Origin: Nitrobacter sp039808345
GTDB lineage: Bacteria; Pseudomonadota; Alphaproteobacteria; Rhizobiales; Xanthobacteraceae
DNA: 64,000 nucleotides
Direction of reading: 5' to 3'
NCBI RefSeq assembly: GCF_047824785.1
Contig: NZ_CP181167.1
Coordinates: 62,001-126,000 of the forward strand
Shown: positions 32,902-42,222 of the stretch, in pieces
Position numbering within the stretch: position 1 is the stretch's first letter
Layout: every line of letters begins with the position of its first letter
Notes under the pieces: model-generated
The model's input: only the letters and a program-made list of their open reading frames with translations
Database searches by the model: none
Told to the model about the DNA's origin: nothing
Position numbers and translations under genes: made by a program

Positions 32902-33858
32902 ATGGATTCGCGGGCCGACCAGCAACAGTATAATCCATATCGGGTCTTCCCCCGCGCCGAGTGGGCGAAGCTCCGCCACGATATGCCGATGACGCTGGCC
33001 GCGAATGAAATCGCGGCGTTGCGGTCTATGCATGATCGACTCGATCTCAAGGAGGTCGAGGAAATCTATCTGCCGTTGTCCAGGCTGCTGTCGATCTATG
33101 TGGCTGCGATGCAGCGTCTCTTTGTTGCTCAGCGGCAGTTTCTCGGCATTCATGATCGAAAGGTGCCGTATATCATCGGCGTGGCCGGGTCGGTCGCAGT
33201 TGGAAAGTCAACCACGGCGCGGGTGCTGCAGGCGCTGCTCGCACGATGGTCGCCGCGCCCCAAGGTCGAGCTCGTCACGACTGACGGATTTCTGTTGCCG
33301 AACGCGGTGCTCGAACGACGCGGCTTGATGCAGAAGAAGGGTTTTCCGGAAAGCTATGACCTGCCGATGCTGCTGTCGTTTCTCAGTGACATCAAGGCCG
33401 GCCGCGCGCCGGTGCGCGCACCGGTATACTCGCATCTCACTTACGACATCGTCCCCGATAGCTGGACCGAAGTCAGTCATCCCGACATTCTGATCGTGGA
33501 AGGCGTCAACGTTCTGCAAACCGGGCCGTTGCCGCGCGACGGCAGGGCCATTCCGGTCGTCTCCGACTTCTTCGACTTCTCCGTCTATCTCGATGCCGAG
33601 GAGCCGGTGCTGCGCGACTGGTACGTGACCCGCTTCCTCGCTTTGCGGGATTCCGCCTTTCAGGATCCGCGATCCTATTTCAACCGCTACGCGCTGCTGT
33701 CGGACGACGAGGCGATCGCGACTGCGATCGCCATCTGGGAGCGCACCAACCGTGCCAACCTGGAGGACAACATTCTGCCGACACGGCCTCGTGCGAACCT
33801 GATCCTCAAGAAGGGAGCCGACCACGTCGTCGAGCGGGTCGCGTTGCGGCGGCTTTAA
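32902..33858 (+). CDS. coaA: Pantothenate kinase, type I
   Basis: A 318-aa enzyme that phosphorylates pantothenate, the first and regulated step of coenzyme A synthesis. The P-loop is GVAGSVAVGKSTTARVLQAL (about 93-112). VELVTTDGFLLPNAVLERRG, KKGFPESYDLPMLLSFLSDI and SVYLDAEEPVLRDWYVTRFL are diagnostic. Length matches E. coli CoaA (316). Confidence 0.95.
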   Translation: MDSRADQQQYNPYRVFPRAEWAKLRHDMPMTLAANEIAALRSMHDRLDLKEVEEIYLPLSRLLSIYVAAMQRLFVAQRQFLGIHDRKVPYIIGVAGSVAVGKSTTARVLQALLARWSPRPKVELVTTDGFLLPNAVLERRGLMQKKGFPESYDLPMLLSFLSDIKAGRAPVRAPVYSHLTYDIVPDSWTEVSHPDILIVEGVNVLQTGPLPRDGRAIPVVSDFFDFSVYLDAEEPVLRDWYVTRFLALRDSAFQDPRSYFNRYALLSDDEAIATAIAIWERTNRANLEDNILPTRPRANLILKKGADHVVERVALRRL

Positions 33859-33957
33859 AGTCTGCTTCAACTGCGTTGAATCAGACTCGTCACTTATCTT
33901 TTTGTTTGAGCATGATCTGTCCAAAAACCTGTTTCCACTTTTCGGAATCATGCTCTG
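33859..33957. repeat. Module D+C repeat, copy 2
   Basis: Follows the coaA stop directly: agtctgcttcaactgcgttg ... cttatctttttgttt and the palindrome gagcatgatctgtccaaaaa ... cttttcggaatcatgctc. Its hairpin may end coaA transcription between the convergent coaA and kinase genes. Confidence 0.85.
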
Positions 33958-33972
33958 GAGGTTTCTGTCATC

Positions 33973-36237
33973 TCAGGCCGGGACATGCCTGGCGGCCGTC
34001 AATCCCGCAAGCGCGTCGGCCAACCTCTCGCGATCGAGCGGCTTGACGAGAAAGCCATCCATGCCCGCCTCGAGGCAGGCATGACGATCGTCGATCAGCG
34101 CGTTGGCGGTCAGCGCAAGGATGGTCGTGCGGCTGCGGGACAGGGCGGCTTCCCGCTTGCGAATTTTCCTGGTGGCTTCGATGCCATCGAGATTCGGCAT
34201 CTGGACGTCCATCAGAACGAGATCGTAGGGCGCGCCCGCAACAAGCGCCGCGTCCCACGATTTGAGCGCCTCCTCTCCGTTTGTGGCCACGGTCACGGCA
34301 TGTCCGAGACGGGTCAGGAGCGAGCGCGTTAATAGCGCGTTGATCTCGTTGTCCTCGGCGATGAGAATCGAAAGGCCGGGTGCGGAGGTCGTGGCAGGTG
34401 TCCTGGATGTCTCAGGCCTGTCGGAAACAGGCTGGCCGCCGGCGGTGCAAAGCGAGGTCGGATCGTCGGCCGGCGCGGACAATCGCGCGGCGATCGACGC
34501 GGTTCGCAAAGGCTTGACGAGATAGCCCGTAAAGGCGGCGGCGCCGGCGGCCTGAAGGTCGTGCCTTGTCGATGGCGTGACCATGACGATCCGCCGCTTC
34601 GCATGCTGGCGGGCCGCGTGACCGAACCGCCAGATCTCATCGCCGCCCATCGCATGGTCGACAACAACGGCGTGCCACGCGCGCTCCGGAAGCAGGGCGC
34701 GAGCCGCCGCGAGGTCCGATGTGGTGCAGGTCTCGGCTCCCCATCGCTCCAGGCGCCGGGCGAGCAGTGATGTCCCGATGGTCCGGGGCGCCACCAGCAT
34801 GACCGGGCGTCCTGTCAGATCCGGGGCGACGAAGCGTTTGCGCTCCTGCGTGCTATCGTGAGCAGGAAGAGGGAGTGAAACTTCGAATGTCGAACCGGCG
34901 TCCAGTTTACTCCGCAGCGTGATGCGTCCGCCCATCCGTTTGACGATGCGATCGCTGATGCTCAACCCCAGCCCCGATCCGCCGTAGCTCCGCGCGATCT
35001 GGTCGTCGGCCTGCTCGAAATCACGGAAAATCCGGGCTTGCGCATCCGGCGCGATGCCAATTCCCGTGTCACGGACCAAGAAGCAGATGTCATCCTGCCG
35101 GATGCCGGGGACGACGATCAGCGCAACGCCGCCGGACGGGGTAAATTTGATGGCGTTGCCTGCGAGATTGAGCAGCACCTGACGCAAGCGGGCGGCGTCT
35201 CCGGTCACTTCGGCTGGCAGCGTTTCATCGACATAGGAGGCGATTTCGAGCTGTCTGGCCTGAGCGCGCGGCGCCAGCAGTTCGGTGATGTCCTCGATCA
35301 GGTCGGACAGAACGAAGGGGCGGCATTCGAGGTCGATCTTTCCGGCCTCGATCCTGGAATGATCGAGCAGGTCCTCGATCAGCGATAACAAGGCATCGCC
35401 GGATGCCTTCACCGCCTTGACATAGGTCGTTTGTTCGGGCGTGAGCGAGGTTTCCAGCAGCAACCCGCTCATGCCGATGATGCCGTTGAGCGGGGTGCGA
35501 AACTCGTGCGACGTCATCGCGAGGAAACGCGATTTAGCCTGGCTCGCCGCATCCGCGTGATCCCGCGCTTCGCCGAGCGCGCGCTCGGTTTCGGTTCGCT
35601 CGGTGACATCGCGGCCGACGCATTGCAGCTCCGCCGGATGGTTGGCGTCGATCCGCATCAAGGCTTCGCGCCATGCGATCCAGCGCGGACCCTGTGCAGT
35701 TTCGACACGCTGGTCGTAAATGCGCGTGCCGTTCGATTCGATCACGCTCTCGCCTTGCTCGAGAACGGCAAGCGCGAACCGGCTGCCAAGCAGTTCCGTT
35801 CGCGATCGCCGGGCCAGGATGCAATAGGCCTCGTTCACCGAGGTGATGACGCCGCTTCCGTCGCGCAGCACGATCAGATCGCTCTGGGATTCGAAAAGAC
35901 AGCGCGCGCGCTCTTCCGCTTCCTTCAGCTCCCAGTTGCGGTCAGCGAGCGCTTCATTATGGAGGGCAATCTTGTGCATCTTCTTGCGCATCCGGCGCAA
36001 ACGCATGCTCAGGACAGCCAGCGCGACACAGGCGAGCGCGAACAGGAAGCTGATGCCGATTGCGAAGGCGTGAGGGTCGTAGTCGGCGCTTCGGCTTCCG
36101 GCAATAAAGCCATAGGCGCCGCCGAACGCGATCGAGAAAGTCATGAAGGTGCGAAAGGCGGCGTGGAGCCGGGGATGCCGCCGGATCAGCCTGCGCGCGC
36201 GCAGGCGTGCCTTCGTCCAGAATAATCGCGCGGTCAT
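33973..36237 (-). CDS. Hybrid sensor histidine kinase (PAS-HisKA-HATPase-REC-REC)
   Basis: A 754-aa kinase. Two N-terminal membrane helices (FRTFMTFSIAFGGAYGFIAG; AIGISFLFALACVALAVLSM) with almost no periplasmic loop are followed by a coiled coil and a PAS domain (DLIVLRDGSGVITSVNEAYC). HisKA has the phospho-His in AMTSHEFRTPLNGIIGMSGL (about 241). The ATPase has N, G1 and G2 boxes (LLNLAGNAIKFTPSGG; DTGIGIAPDAQ; GGSGLGLSISDRI). A first receiver is degenerate (VVVDHAMGGDEIW). The second is complete, with phospho-Asp in LVLMDVQMPNLDGIEATRK (about 675) and a late Lys in FLVKPLDRERL. GGAGAG at 36242-36247 supports the start. The signal is unknown; no response regulator is adjacent. Confidence 0.9.
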   Translation of the reverse strand: MTARLFWTKARLRARRLIRRHPRLHAAFRTFMTFSIAFGGAYGFIAGSRSADYDPHAFAIGISFLFALACVALAVLSMRLRRMRKKMHKIALHNEALADRNWELKEAEERARCLFESQSDLIVLRDGSGVITSVNEAYCILARRSRTELLGSRFALAVLEQGESVIESNGTRIYDQRVETAQGPRWIAWREALMRIDANHPAELQCVGRDVTERTETERALGEARDHADAASQAKSRFLAMTSHEFRTPLNGIIGMSGLLLETSLTPEQTTYVKAVKASGDALLSLIEDLLDHSRIEAGKIDLECRPFVLSDLIEDITELLAPRAQARQLEIASYVDETLPAEVTGDAARLRQVLLNLAGNAIKFTPSGGVALIVVPGIRQDDICFLVRDTGIGIAPDAQARIFRDFEQADDQIARSYGGSGLGLSISDRIVKRMGGRITLRSKLDAGSTFEVSLPLPAHDSTQERKRFVAPDLTGRPVMLVAPRTIGTSLLARRLERWGAETCTTSDLAAARALLPERAWHAVVVDHAMGGDEIWRFGHAARQHAKRRIVMVTPSTRHDLQAAGAAAFTGYLVKPLRTASIAARLSAPADDPTSLCTAGGQPVSDRPETSRTPATTSAPGLSILIAEDNEINALLTRSLLTRLGHAVTVATNGEEALKSWDAALVAGAPYDLVLMDVQMPNLDGIEATRKIRKREAALSRSRTTILALTANALIDDRHACLEAGMDGFLVKPLDRERLADALAGLTAARHVPA

Positions 36238-36419
36238 CGATCTCTCCGCACATCCTTGCAACGTCCGGTGGAGGCGGGGTGCCGCCAACGAAAGCGCGCG
36301 GTAGATGCACGCTCTCAGCATGACGGCATGGCGTTGCGAAGTGCTTGAGAGCCGGGCCGGAAAGCGGCCGGATGAGAACACGGTAAACGAGGTGTTACCG
36401 AGACATCAACGCCATGATG

Positions 36420-37740
36420 TCATGCGGCGCGTTTGATATCGTCGGCGAGCGCGCGATAGGACAGGGCTTCGGCGAAGTGCAGCCGGCCGATCCTGTCAGC
36501 GCCATCGAGGTCCGCGAGCGTGCGGGCGACCCGCAACACCCTGTGATAGCCGCGCGCCGACAATCGCATGCTTTCCGCTGCGTCATGGAGCAGCTTCAGC
36601 CCTTGCGCATCCGGCTGCGCGATGGCTTCCAGCGCGGCCGCCGGAGCTTCGGCGTTGGTCCGGACATTCGACAGTCCAAGCGCGGCATAGCGCGCCGTCT
36701 GAATGTCGCGTGCTACGGCGACACGCGCGCCGACGTCCGCCGAGCCTTCCGACGAAGGCGGCAGAATGAGATCGGAGGCGGTCACGGCCGGCACTTCGAT
36801 GCGCAGATCGATCTGGTCCAGCAGAGGTCCGGAGATGCGCATCTGATAATCAGCGGTGCATCGATCGATGCGGCCGCGCTTGCAGGCGTAGCCGGGCTCG
36901 AAGGCGTGGCCGCAGCGGCATGGATTCATCGCCGCCACCAGCATGAAGCGCGCGGGGTAGGTCACGCGATGATTGGCGCGGGACACCGCGATCTCGCCGT
37001 TTTCAAGCGGCTGCCGGAGCGAATCCAGTACGCGCGGGTCGAACTCCGGCAACTCGTCGAGAAACAGCACGCCGTTATGCGCCAGCGAGATTTCACCGGG
37101 CCTGGCGCGGGTGCCGCCGCCGGTCAGCGCGGCCATGCTGGCGGAATGATGCGGGGCGCGAAACGGACGCTGCGAGGTAAGCGCTCCGCCGTCAATTTCA
37201 CCAGCCACGGACGCGATCATCGACAATTCCAGCAGTTCGGCCGGCGACAGCGGTGGGAGAATCGAAGGCAGGCGCGCCGCGAGCATTGATTTGCCGCTGC
37301 CGGGAGAGCCGACCATCAGCAGGTGATGTCCGCCGGCGGCCGCGATCTCTAGCGCGCGCTTGGCGCTCTCCTGCCCCTTGATGTCGCGAAGGTCGAGAGC
37401 GCTGCCCTGGGTTTCACGAATGCGGGGCTGCGGCCGGGACAGAACCTGGGTTCCCTTGAAATGATTTGCGATCTGAATGAGCGAGCTGGCGGCGATGATC
37501 TGGATGTCGGGGCTCGCCCAGGCCGCTTCCGCGCCGCAGGCCGAGGGGCAAATCAGCCCCTCCTCGCGCGCATTGGCGCCGATCGCAGCGGGAAGAACCC
37601 CGGCCACGGCGGCGATCGAGCCGTCGAGGCCGAGTTCGCCCAGCACCGTGAACCCCGCCAATGCGTCCGAGGGAATGGCCCCGATCGCCGCCATCAGGCC
37701 GAGCGCAATCGGCAGATCGTAGTGACTGCCTTCCTTGAAA
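36420..37740 (-). pseudogene. comM: ComM/YifB-family AAA ATPase, 5' end lost at an island junction
   Basis: ComM is a hexameric branch-migration helicase used in natural transformation. The C-terminal ~440 residues are intact: KGQESAKRALEIAAAGGHHL, Walker A MVGSPGSGKSMLAARLPSIL, HHSASMAALTGGGTRARPGE, LFLDELPEFDPRVLDSLRQP, and a zinc-type cluster MNPCRCGHAFEPGYACKRG. Normal ComM has about 75-90 more N-terminal residues, including the ATVAFEGIEA-type region. Here family similarity stops at KEGSHYDLPIALGLMAAIGA (about 37738) and the frame runs on into foreign sequence. An internal Met (37694) could still start a shortened protein. A tyrosine integrase gene follows at once, so I read this as an integration site within comM. 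Confidence 0.8.
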
Positions 37741-37745
37741 GCTGA
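37725..37745. other. Probable attachment/junction site in comM
   Basis: The sequence gactgccttccttgaaag is where comM coding similarity ends and island DNA begins. The matching copy, with the comM 5' part, should lie at the far end of the island, outside this window. Confidence 0.5.
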
Positions 37746-37902
37746 AAGGCGATTTTCTCTGACTCTCTGAATTTTGCTGAAATTTGATATTCTGGATGTA
37801 ATTCAGGTATTTAACTGCATCCGGCGCTTACCCGAAAATGCTTCTGTTTCCCCGCTGATGGTGAGTATATGGTGAGCTAAACCTTCAAGGCAGCCACTGC
37901 TG

Positions 37903-39174
37903 ATGCCAAAACTCACCAAGACCGAAGTGGAGAAAGCGCCGCCGCGCGAGAAGCAATACACACTGTGGTGCAGCGAACTGCGCGGCTTCGGCGTTTATAT
38001 CCATCCGACTGGCCGGCGGACCTATTTCGTCGATTACCGCACCGGTGATGGCGCGCGCCGGCGGATGACGATAGGCCGGCACGGCGCCATCACGACCGAC
38101 CAGGCCCGCAAGCTCGCCATCGAAACGATGGGGGGCATCGTCCTGCAAAAAGGAGACCCGCTGCTCGAACGCAAGACACGCCGCAGCTCGCTGACGATCG
38201 CCGAACTCTGCGATCAGTACGTGGCGGCCGTAGAGCGCGGCTTGATCATCGGCAGGGCCGGGCAGCCCAAGCGGTCTACTACGCTGAGCACCGACCGGGG
38301 CCGCATCGTGCGGCACATCAAACCGCTGCTTGGGAAAAGGCTGGTAATCGATCTCGACCGATCCGAGGTCATACGTTTCATGCGTGACGTGCATTCCGGC
38401 AAGACGGCAGTTCGCAACCGTTCCGGCAAAAACGGCGCGCGCGTCATGGTCACTGGCGGACCCGGCACGGCCGCGAGAACGACCGGCCTGCTCGGTGGCA
38501 TTCTCACCTATGCGGTAGACGAAGGAATCATCGAGAACAATCCGGCGCGCGGCGTCAAAAGGCCGGCCGATCGTCAACGCGACCGTCGTCTTACCCGCGA
38601 TGAATACCGCAGGCTTGGCGAAGCGTTGACCGGAGAGCTTGCCGAACTTGATGCGCGACAGGCGGTCACCGGCGTGTGGCTGCTCGCTCTGACGGGCTGC
38701 CGGCTTGGTGAGATCGTTATGCTGCGGTGGAGCGAAGTGGATGCTGCGAGCGGATGCCTGCGATTGACCGACAGCAAGACCGGACCGTCAACACGCCCGG
38801 CCGGACATGCGGCGTTTGACATCCTGAACGACGCGCTGCGTGTGGACGGCAACCCTTATGTGCTGCCAGCCATGCGGAGCGCGCTCTACTACCGAGGGCT
38901 TGCCGGATACATCACGCGGTTGATGAAGCGAGCCGAGCTCGAAGGTGTCACGGCACATACCCTGCGACATTCATTTGCATCTGTTGCGGGTGATCTCGGT
39001 TATTCCGATAGCACCATCGGTGCGGTGCTGGGACATTCGAGCAGCACTATGACAAGCCGTTATGTGCATCGTCTGGATACGGTGCTGGTCGCTGCTGCAA
39101 ACAAAATTGCCGGCGAGGTGTGGCGGCAGATGACGGGCGAGAGCGGGAAGGTGGTGAATATTAGGGGTGGTTAG
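37903..39174 (+). CDS. Tyrosine-type site-specific integrase
   Basis: A 423-aa phage/island integrase. The N-terminal DUF4102-like arm-binding part (GFGVYIHPTGRRTYFVDYRT) is followed by a SAM-like core and the catalytic domain with Arg in LTGCRLGEIVMLRWSEV (about 265), HTLRH (about 353), the second His in GAVLGHSSSTMTSRYVHRLD (about 376) and the Tyr in SRYVH (about 386). All catalytic residues are present. It reads away from comM and is about 165 nt from the junction, the usual place for an island integrase. Confidence 0.92.
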   Translation: MPKLTKTEVEKAPPREKQYTLWCSELRGFGVYIHPTGRRTYFVDYRTGDGARRRMTIGRHGAITTDQARKLAIETMGGIVLQKGDPLLERKTRRSSLTIAELCDQYVAAVERGLIIGRAGQPKRSTTLSTDRGRIVRHIKPLLGKRLVIDLDRSEVIRFMRDVHSGKTAVRNRSGKNGARVMVTGGPGTAARTTGLLGGILTYAVDEGIIENNPARGVKRPADRQRDRRLTRDEYRRLGEALTGELAELDARQAVTGVWLLALTGCRLGEIVMLRWSEVDAASGCLRLTDSKTGPSTRPAGHAAFDILNDALRVDGNPYVLPAMRSALYYRGLAGYITRLMKRAELEGVTAHTLRHSFASVAGDLGYSDSTIGAVLGHSSSTMTSRYVHRLDTVLVAAANKIAGEVWRQMTGESGKVVNIRGG

Positions 39175-39533
39175 GGCTTCTTAATGAACCCGCTCTTCAT
39201 CAATGTGCCGTAGGAAATCCGAGGCTGGCCGTCGTTTTGGTCGAACCACACACTCATGTCGGGCCTATGCTGTTTCAAGTAAGCTTCTGCTTCCTTGATT
39301 AGCCGGTCTCTTTTGGCTGGGTTCTTAAACGAACCAACGATTGGCGCGATGTAGACCTCGGTAAACCTATCGAGCGAGAATGGCTCGGGCGACGGAAATT
39401 TTTCTTCCAGTGTCGCAACGATCTCGGCATTCATCGACCGGTTATTATTTGCAGCGGCAGCCTCAATGCGATCCTTTAGATCAGCCGGGAGCCTCAGCTT
39501 GAACTGAGGGTCTGTCTGTTTCGGCGTCGCCAT
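39171..39533 (-). CDS. Arc-type ribbon-helix-helix DNA-binding protein
   Basis: A 120-aa protein. MATPKQTDPQFKLRLPADLK and DRIEAAAANNNRSMNAEIVA form an Arc-like beta-helix-helix; FKLRL would be the DNA-contacting strand. The C-terminal half (EAYLKQHRPDMSVWFDQNDG) is not recognised. GGGGAT precedes the start. The stop overlaps the integrase end by 4 nt in convergent orientation. It faces a second Arc-type gene across a short spacer with three operator-like palindromes, so it probably represses itself and its neighbour. Confidence 0.8.
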   Translation of the reverse strand: MATPKQTDPQFKLRLPADLKDRIEAAAANNNRSMNAEIVATLEEKFPSPEPFSLDRFTEVYIAPIVGSFKNPAKRDRLIKEAEAYLKQHRPDMSVWFDQNDGQPRISYGTLMKSGFIKKP

Positions 39534-39566
39534 TTCTATCCCCATATTTACCGGATATTGCTTTAT

Positions 39567-39627
39567 GGACCAAAAAGGTCCTTGACGCCACACGGACCTA
39601 TCTGGTACCTACGGACCTATTAGGTTC
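39567..39627. promoter_or_regulatory. Three operator-like palindromes between divergent Arc-type genes
   Basis: GGACC-N5-GGTNC occurs three times: ggaccaaaaaggtcc (39567-39581), ggacctatctggtacc (39594-39609) and ggacctattaggttc (39613-39627). Arc-type repressors bind such short half-sites as pairs of dimers. Confidence 0.75.
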
Positions 39628-39645
39628 ATAGTTAACGGGTTCTGC

Positions 39646-39747
39646 GATGCAGCAGCAATTGAAAATCCGCATACCCCCCGACGCCAAAGCCTTCATTGAG
39701 GCTCAAGCCCGGGAGAACTCCAGTTTGTTGATTTCCACTGAGAGTTG
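39646..39747 (+). pseudogene. Arc-type DNA-binding protein truncated by IS21
   Basis: MQQQLKIRIPPDAKAFIEAQ followed by ARENSS is a beta-strand and first helix of an Arc/ribbon-helix-helix protein. From codon 27 on (LLISTES) the sequence is the IS21 terminal repeat and the frame stops at 39745. The rest of the gene is not found on the other side of the IS. Confidence 0.75.
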
Positions 39748-39837
39748 ACCCGGGAAGCTGAGGTTTTTCCATCGAGATTTGACCCATGTTGGAACCTTTT
39801 CCCCGCGATGAGAGCGGGAGAGAACGGAGTGATCAGC

Positions 39838-41367
39838 ATGGAGTTATTGAGCGTCATCCGGCGCTGGCGCCATCGGGACCATTTCTCGATCCGGGAGATC
39901 TCGCGGCGCACAGGTCTGTCGAGGAACACGGTCCGCAAGTATCTGCGCGCGGACAGCGTGGAGCCCCGGTTCAACGTCCCCGAGCGCGCAAGCAAGCTCG
40001 ATCCTTACGCCGACAAGCTATCCCACATGCTCCGGCTGGAGGCGGGCAGATCCCGCAAGCAGAAGCGGACGATCCGGCAGTTGCACGCCGATCTGGTCGC
40101 GCTCGGGTATGAAGGCTCCTACAACCGCGTGGCGGCGTTCGCACGCGAGTGGAAGGCCGCCCGGCAGAGGGAGCAGCAGACCAGCAGTCGCGGCGCCTAC
40201 GTGCCCCTGGCGTTCCAGCCAGGCGAGGCCTTCCAGTTCGACTGGTCGGAGGACTGGGCGATCATCGGCGGTGAGCGGACCAAGCTGCAGGTCGCCCACT
40301 TCAAGCTCTCCTGCAGCCGCGCCTTCATCCTGCGGGCCTATCCGCAGCAAACCCACGAGATGCTGTTCGACGCCCACAACCATGCCTTCCGGGTCTTCGG
40401 CGGCGTTCCGCAGCGGGGCATCTACGACAACATGCGCACCGCCGTCGACAAGGTCGGTCGGGGCAAGCAGCGCCAGGTCAACGCCCGCTTCTCGGCGATG
40501 GTCAGCCACTTCATGTTCGAGGCCGAGTTCTGCAATCCCGCATCAGGCTGGGAGAAAGGCCAGATCGAGAAGAACGTTCAGGACGCCAGGCATCGGCTCT
40601 GGCAGCCCATGCCGAACTTTGCATCGTTGGCGGCGCTCAACGACTGGCTTGAGAGACGATGCCGGGAGCTCTGGACCGAGATTCCGCATGGCGTCCGGCC
40701 CGGCTCCATCGCCGACGCATGGGCTGAAGAAGCCCCGCGCCTGATGGAGATGACCCGGCCCTTCGACGGCTTCGTCGAATACGTCAAGCGCGTCTCGCCG
40801 ACCTGCCTCGTTCATCTGGAACGCAATCGCTACAGCGCGCCAGCTTCCTTCGCCAACCGGCCCGTCAGCCTGCGCGTCTATCCCGAGCGGATCGCCGTCG
40901 TCGCAGAGGGGCGGGTCATCTGCGAGCATCGACGCGTCTTCGCCCGCTCCCATAACCGTCAGAGCACGACGGTCTACGACTGGCGGCATTACCTCGCCGT
41001 CCTGCAGCGCAAGCCGGGAGCCCTGCGCAACGGCGCCCCCTTCGCCGAACTGCCGCCTGCGTTCCGCTCCCTGCAACAGCGCCTGCTCAAGACGCCCGGC
41101 GGCGATCGGGAGATGGTCGAGATCCTGGCCCTGGTCCTGCAGCATGACGAGCAGGCCGTGCTCGCCGCCGTCGAACTGGCCATCGAGGCGGGCGCGCCCA
41201 CCAAGACCCATATCCTGAACCTGCTGCACCGCCTGGTGGACGGCAAACCGCTCGACCCGCCTGCCGTTCCGGCGCCCAAGGCCCTGACGCTGACGAGCGA
41301 GCCGCAGGCCGACGTCGAGCGATATGACGCCCTGCGTCAGACTGGGGAGGCGCGCCATGCGTCATAA
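39838..41367 (+). CDS. istA: IS21 transposase IstA
   Basis: A 509-aa DDE transposase. The N-terminal helix-turn-helix is FSIREISRRTGLSRNTVRKY. The rve core has AFQFDWSEDWAIIGGERTKL (first Asp), PQRGIYDNMRTAVDKV (second Asp) and NPASGWEKGQIEKNVQDARH (Glu). The start at 39838 has cggag upstream. It overlaps istB by 11 nt. Confidence 0.93.
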   Translation: MELLSVIRRWRHRDHFSIREISRRTGLSRNTVRKYLRADSVEPRFNVPERASKLDPYADKLSHMLRLEAGRSRKQKRTIRQLHADLVALGYEGSYNRVAAFAREWKAARQREQQTSSRGAYVPLAFQPGEAFQFDWSEDWAIIGGERTKLQVAHFKLSCSRAFILRAYPQQTHEMLFDAHNHAFRVFGGVPQRGIYDNMRTAVDKVGRGKQRQVNARFSAMVSHFMFEAEFCNPASGWEKGQIEKNVQDARHRLWQPMPNFASLAALNDWLERRCRELWTEIPHGVRPGSIADAWAEEAPRLMEMTRPFDGFVEYVKRVSPTCLVHLERNRYSAPASFANRPVSLRVYPERIAVVAEGRVICEHRRVFARSHNRQSTTVYDWRHYLAVLQRKPGALRNGAPFAELPPAFRSLQQRLLKTPGGDREMVEILALVLQHDEQAVLAAVELAIEAGAPTKTHILNLLHRLVDGKPLDPPAVPAPKALTLTSEPQADVERYDALRQTGEARHAS

Positions 41368-42151
41368 TCCCGCCAGCGGCGCCGTCGTCATCATGTTGCG
41401 CAGCCTCAAGATGCACGGCATGGCCCAGGCCGTCGCCGAGCTGACCGAGCAAGGCTCTCCCGCCTTCGAGGCGGCGCTGCCGGTCCTGTTGCAACTCCTC
41501 AAGGCGGAGACGGCTGACAGGGAGGTTCGCTCAACGGCTTACCAGCTCAAGGCGGCGCGCTTCCCAACCTACCGCGACCTGACCGGCTTCGACTTCGCCA
41601 GCAGCGAGGTCAACGAGGCGCTCGTGCGCCAGCTGCATCGCTGCGAGTTCCTCGAAGACGCTCACAACGTCGTCCTCGTGGGCGGCCCCGGTACAGGCAA
41701 GACGCATATCGCCACCGCGCTCGGCGTGCAGGCCATTGAGCATCATCGTAAGCGCGTCCGGTTCTTCTCCACCATCGAGCTCGTCAACGCCCTCGAACAG
41801 GAGAAGCTTCAGGGCAAGGCCGGGCAGATCGCAGCGCGCCTCTGCCACTCCGATCTCGTCATCCTGGACGAACTCGGCTACCTGCCGTTCAGCGCCTCGG
41901 GCGGCGCCTTGCTCTTCCACCTGCTGAGCAAGCTCTACGAGCGGACGAGCGTGGTCATCACGACCAATCTGAGCTTCGGCGAATGGGCCAGCGTCTTCGG
42001 CGACGCCAAGATGACCGCCGCTCTCCTCGACCGGCTCACCCACCGATGCCACATCGTCGAGACAGGAAACGACAGCTTCCGCTTCAAGACCAGTTCCGCG
42101 AAACCGCCAAAACCCGCAAAGGAGAAAGCGCGCAACTTGACGACAACCTGA
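41357..42151 (+). CDS. istB: IS21 helper ATPase IstB
   Basis: A 264-aa AAA+ ATPase that guides IstA. Walker A is VVLVGGPGTGKTHIATALG, Walker B is SDLVILDELGYLPFSASGGA, and LTHRCHIVETGNDSFRFKTS closes the family. Both IS genes are intact, so the element could be active. Confidence 0.95.
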   Translation: MRHNPASGAVVIMLRSLKMHGMAQAVAELTEQGSPAFEAALPVLLQLLKAETADREVRSTAYQLKAARFPTYRDLTGFDFASSEVNEALVRQLHRCEFLEDAHNVVLVGGPGTGKTHIATALGVQAIEHHRKRVRFFSTIELVNALEQEKLQGKAGQIAARLCHSDLVILDELGYLPFSASGGALLFHLLSKLYERTSVVITTNLSFGEWASVFGDAKMTAALLDRLTHRCHIVETGNDSFRFKTSSAKPPKPAKEKARNLTTT

Positions 42152-42222
42152 CCCAGAACACATCATCAAGGCGGGTCACTTCTCGGTGGAAATCCCGGGT
42201 CAACTCTCAGTGGAAATCAACA

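Larger units (their letters stand above)
39726..42222. mobile_element. IS21-family insertion sequence, complete
   Basis: A 2497-bp element bounded by perfect inverted ends: tgttgatttccactgagagt (continuing tgacccggga) at 39726-39755 and its exact reverse complement at 42193-42222. A second internal repeat pair is seen (tttccatcgagatttgaccc on the left; gggtcacttctcggtggaaa on the right), typical of IS21 multiple transposase sites. It carries istA and istB. No target duplication is visible: the left flank ends ctccagtt, the right flank begins atcctgac. Confidence 0.92.
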
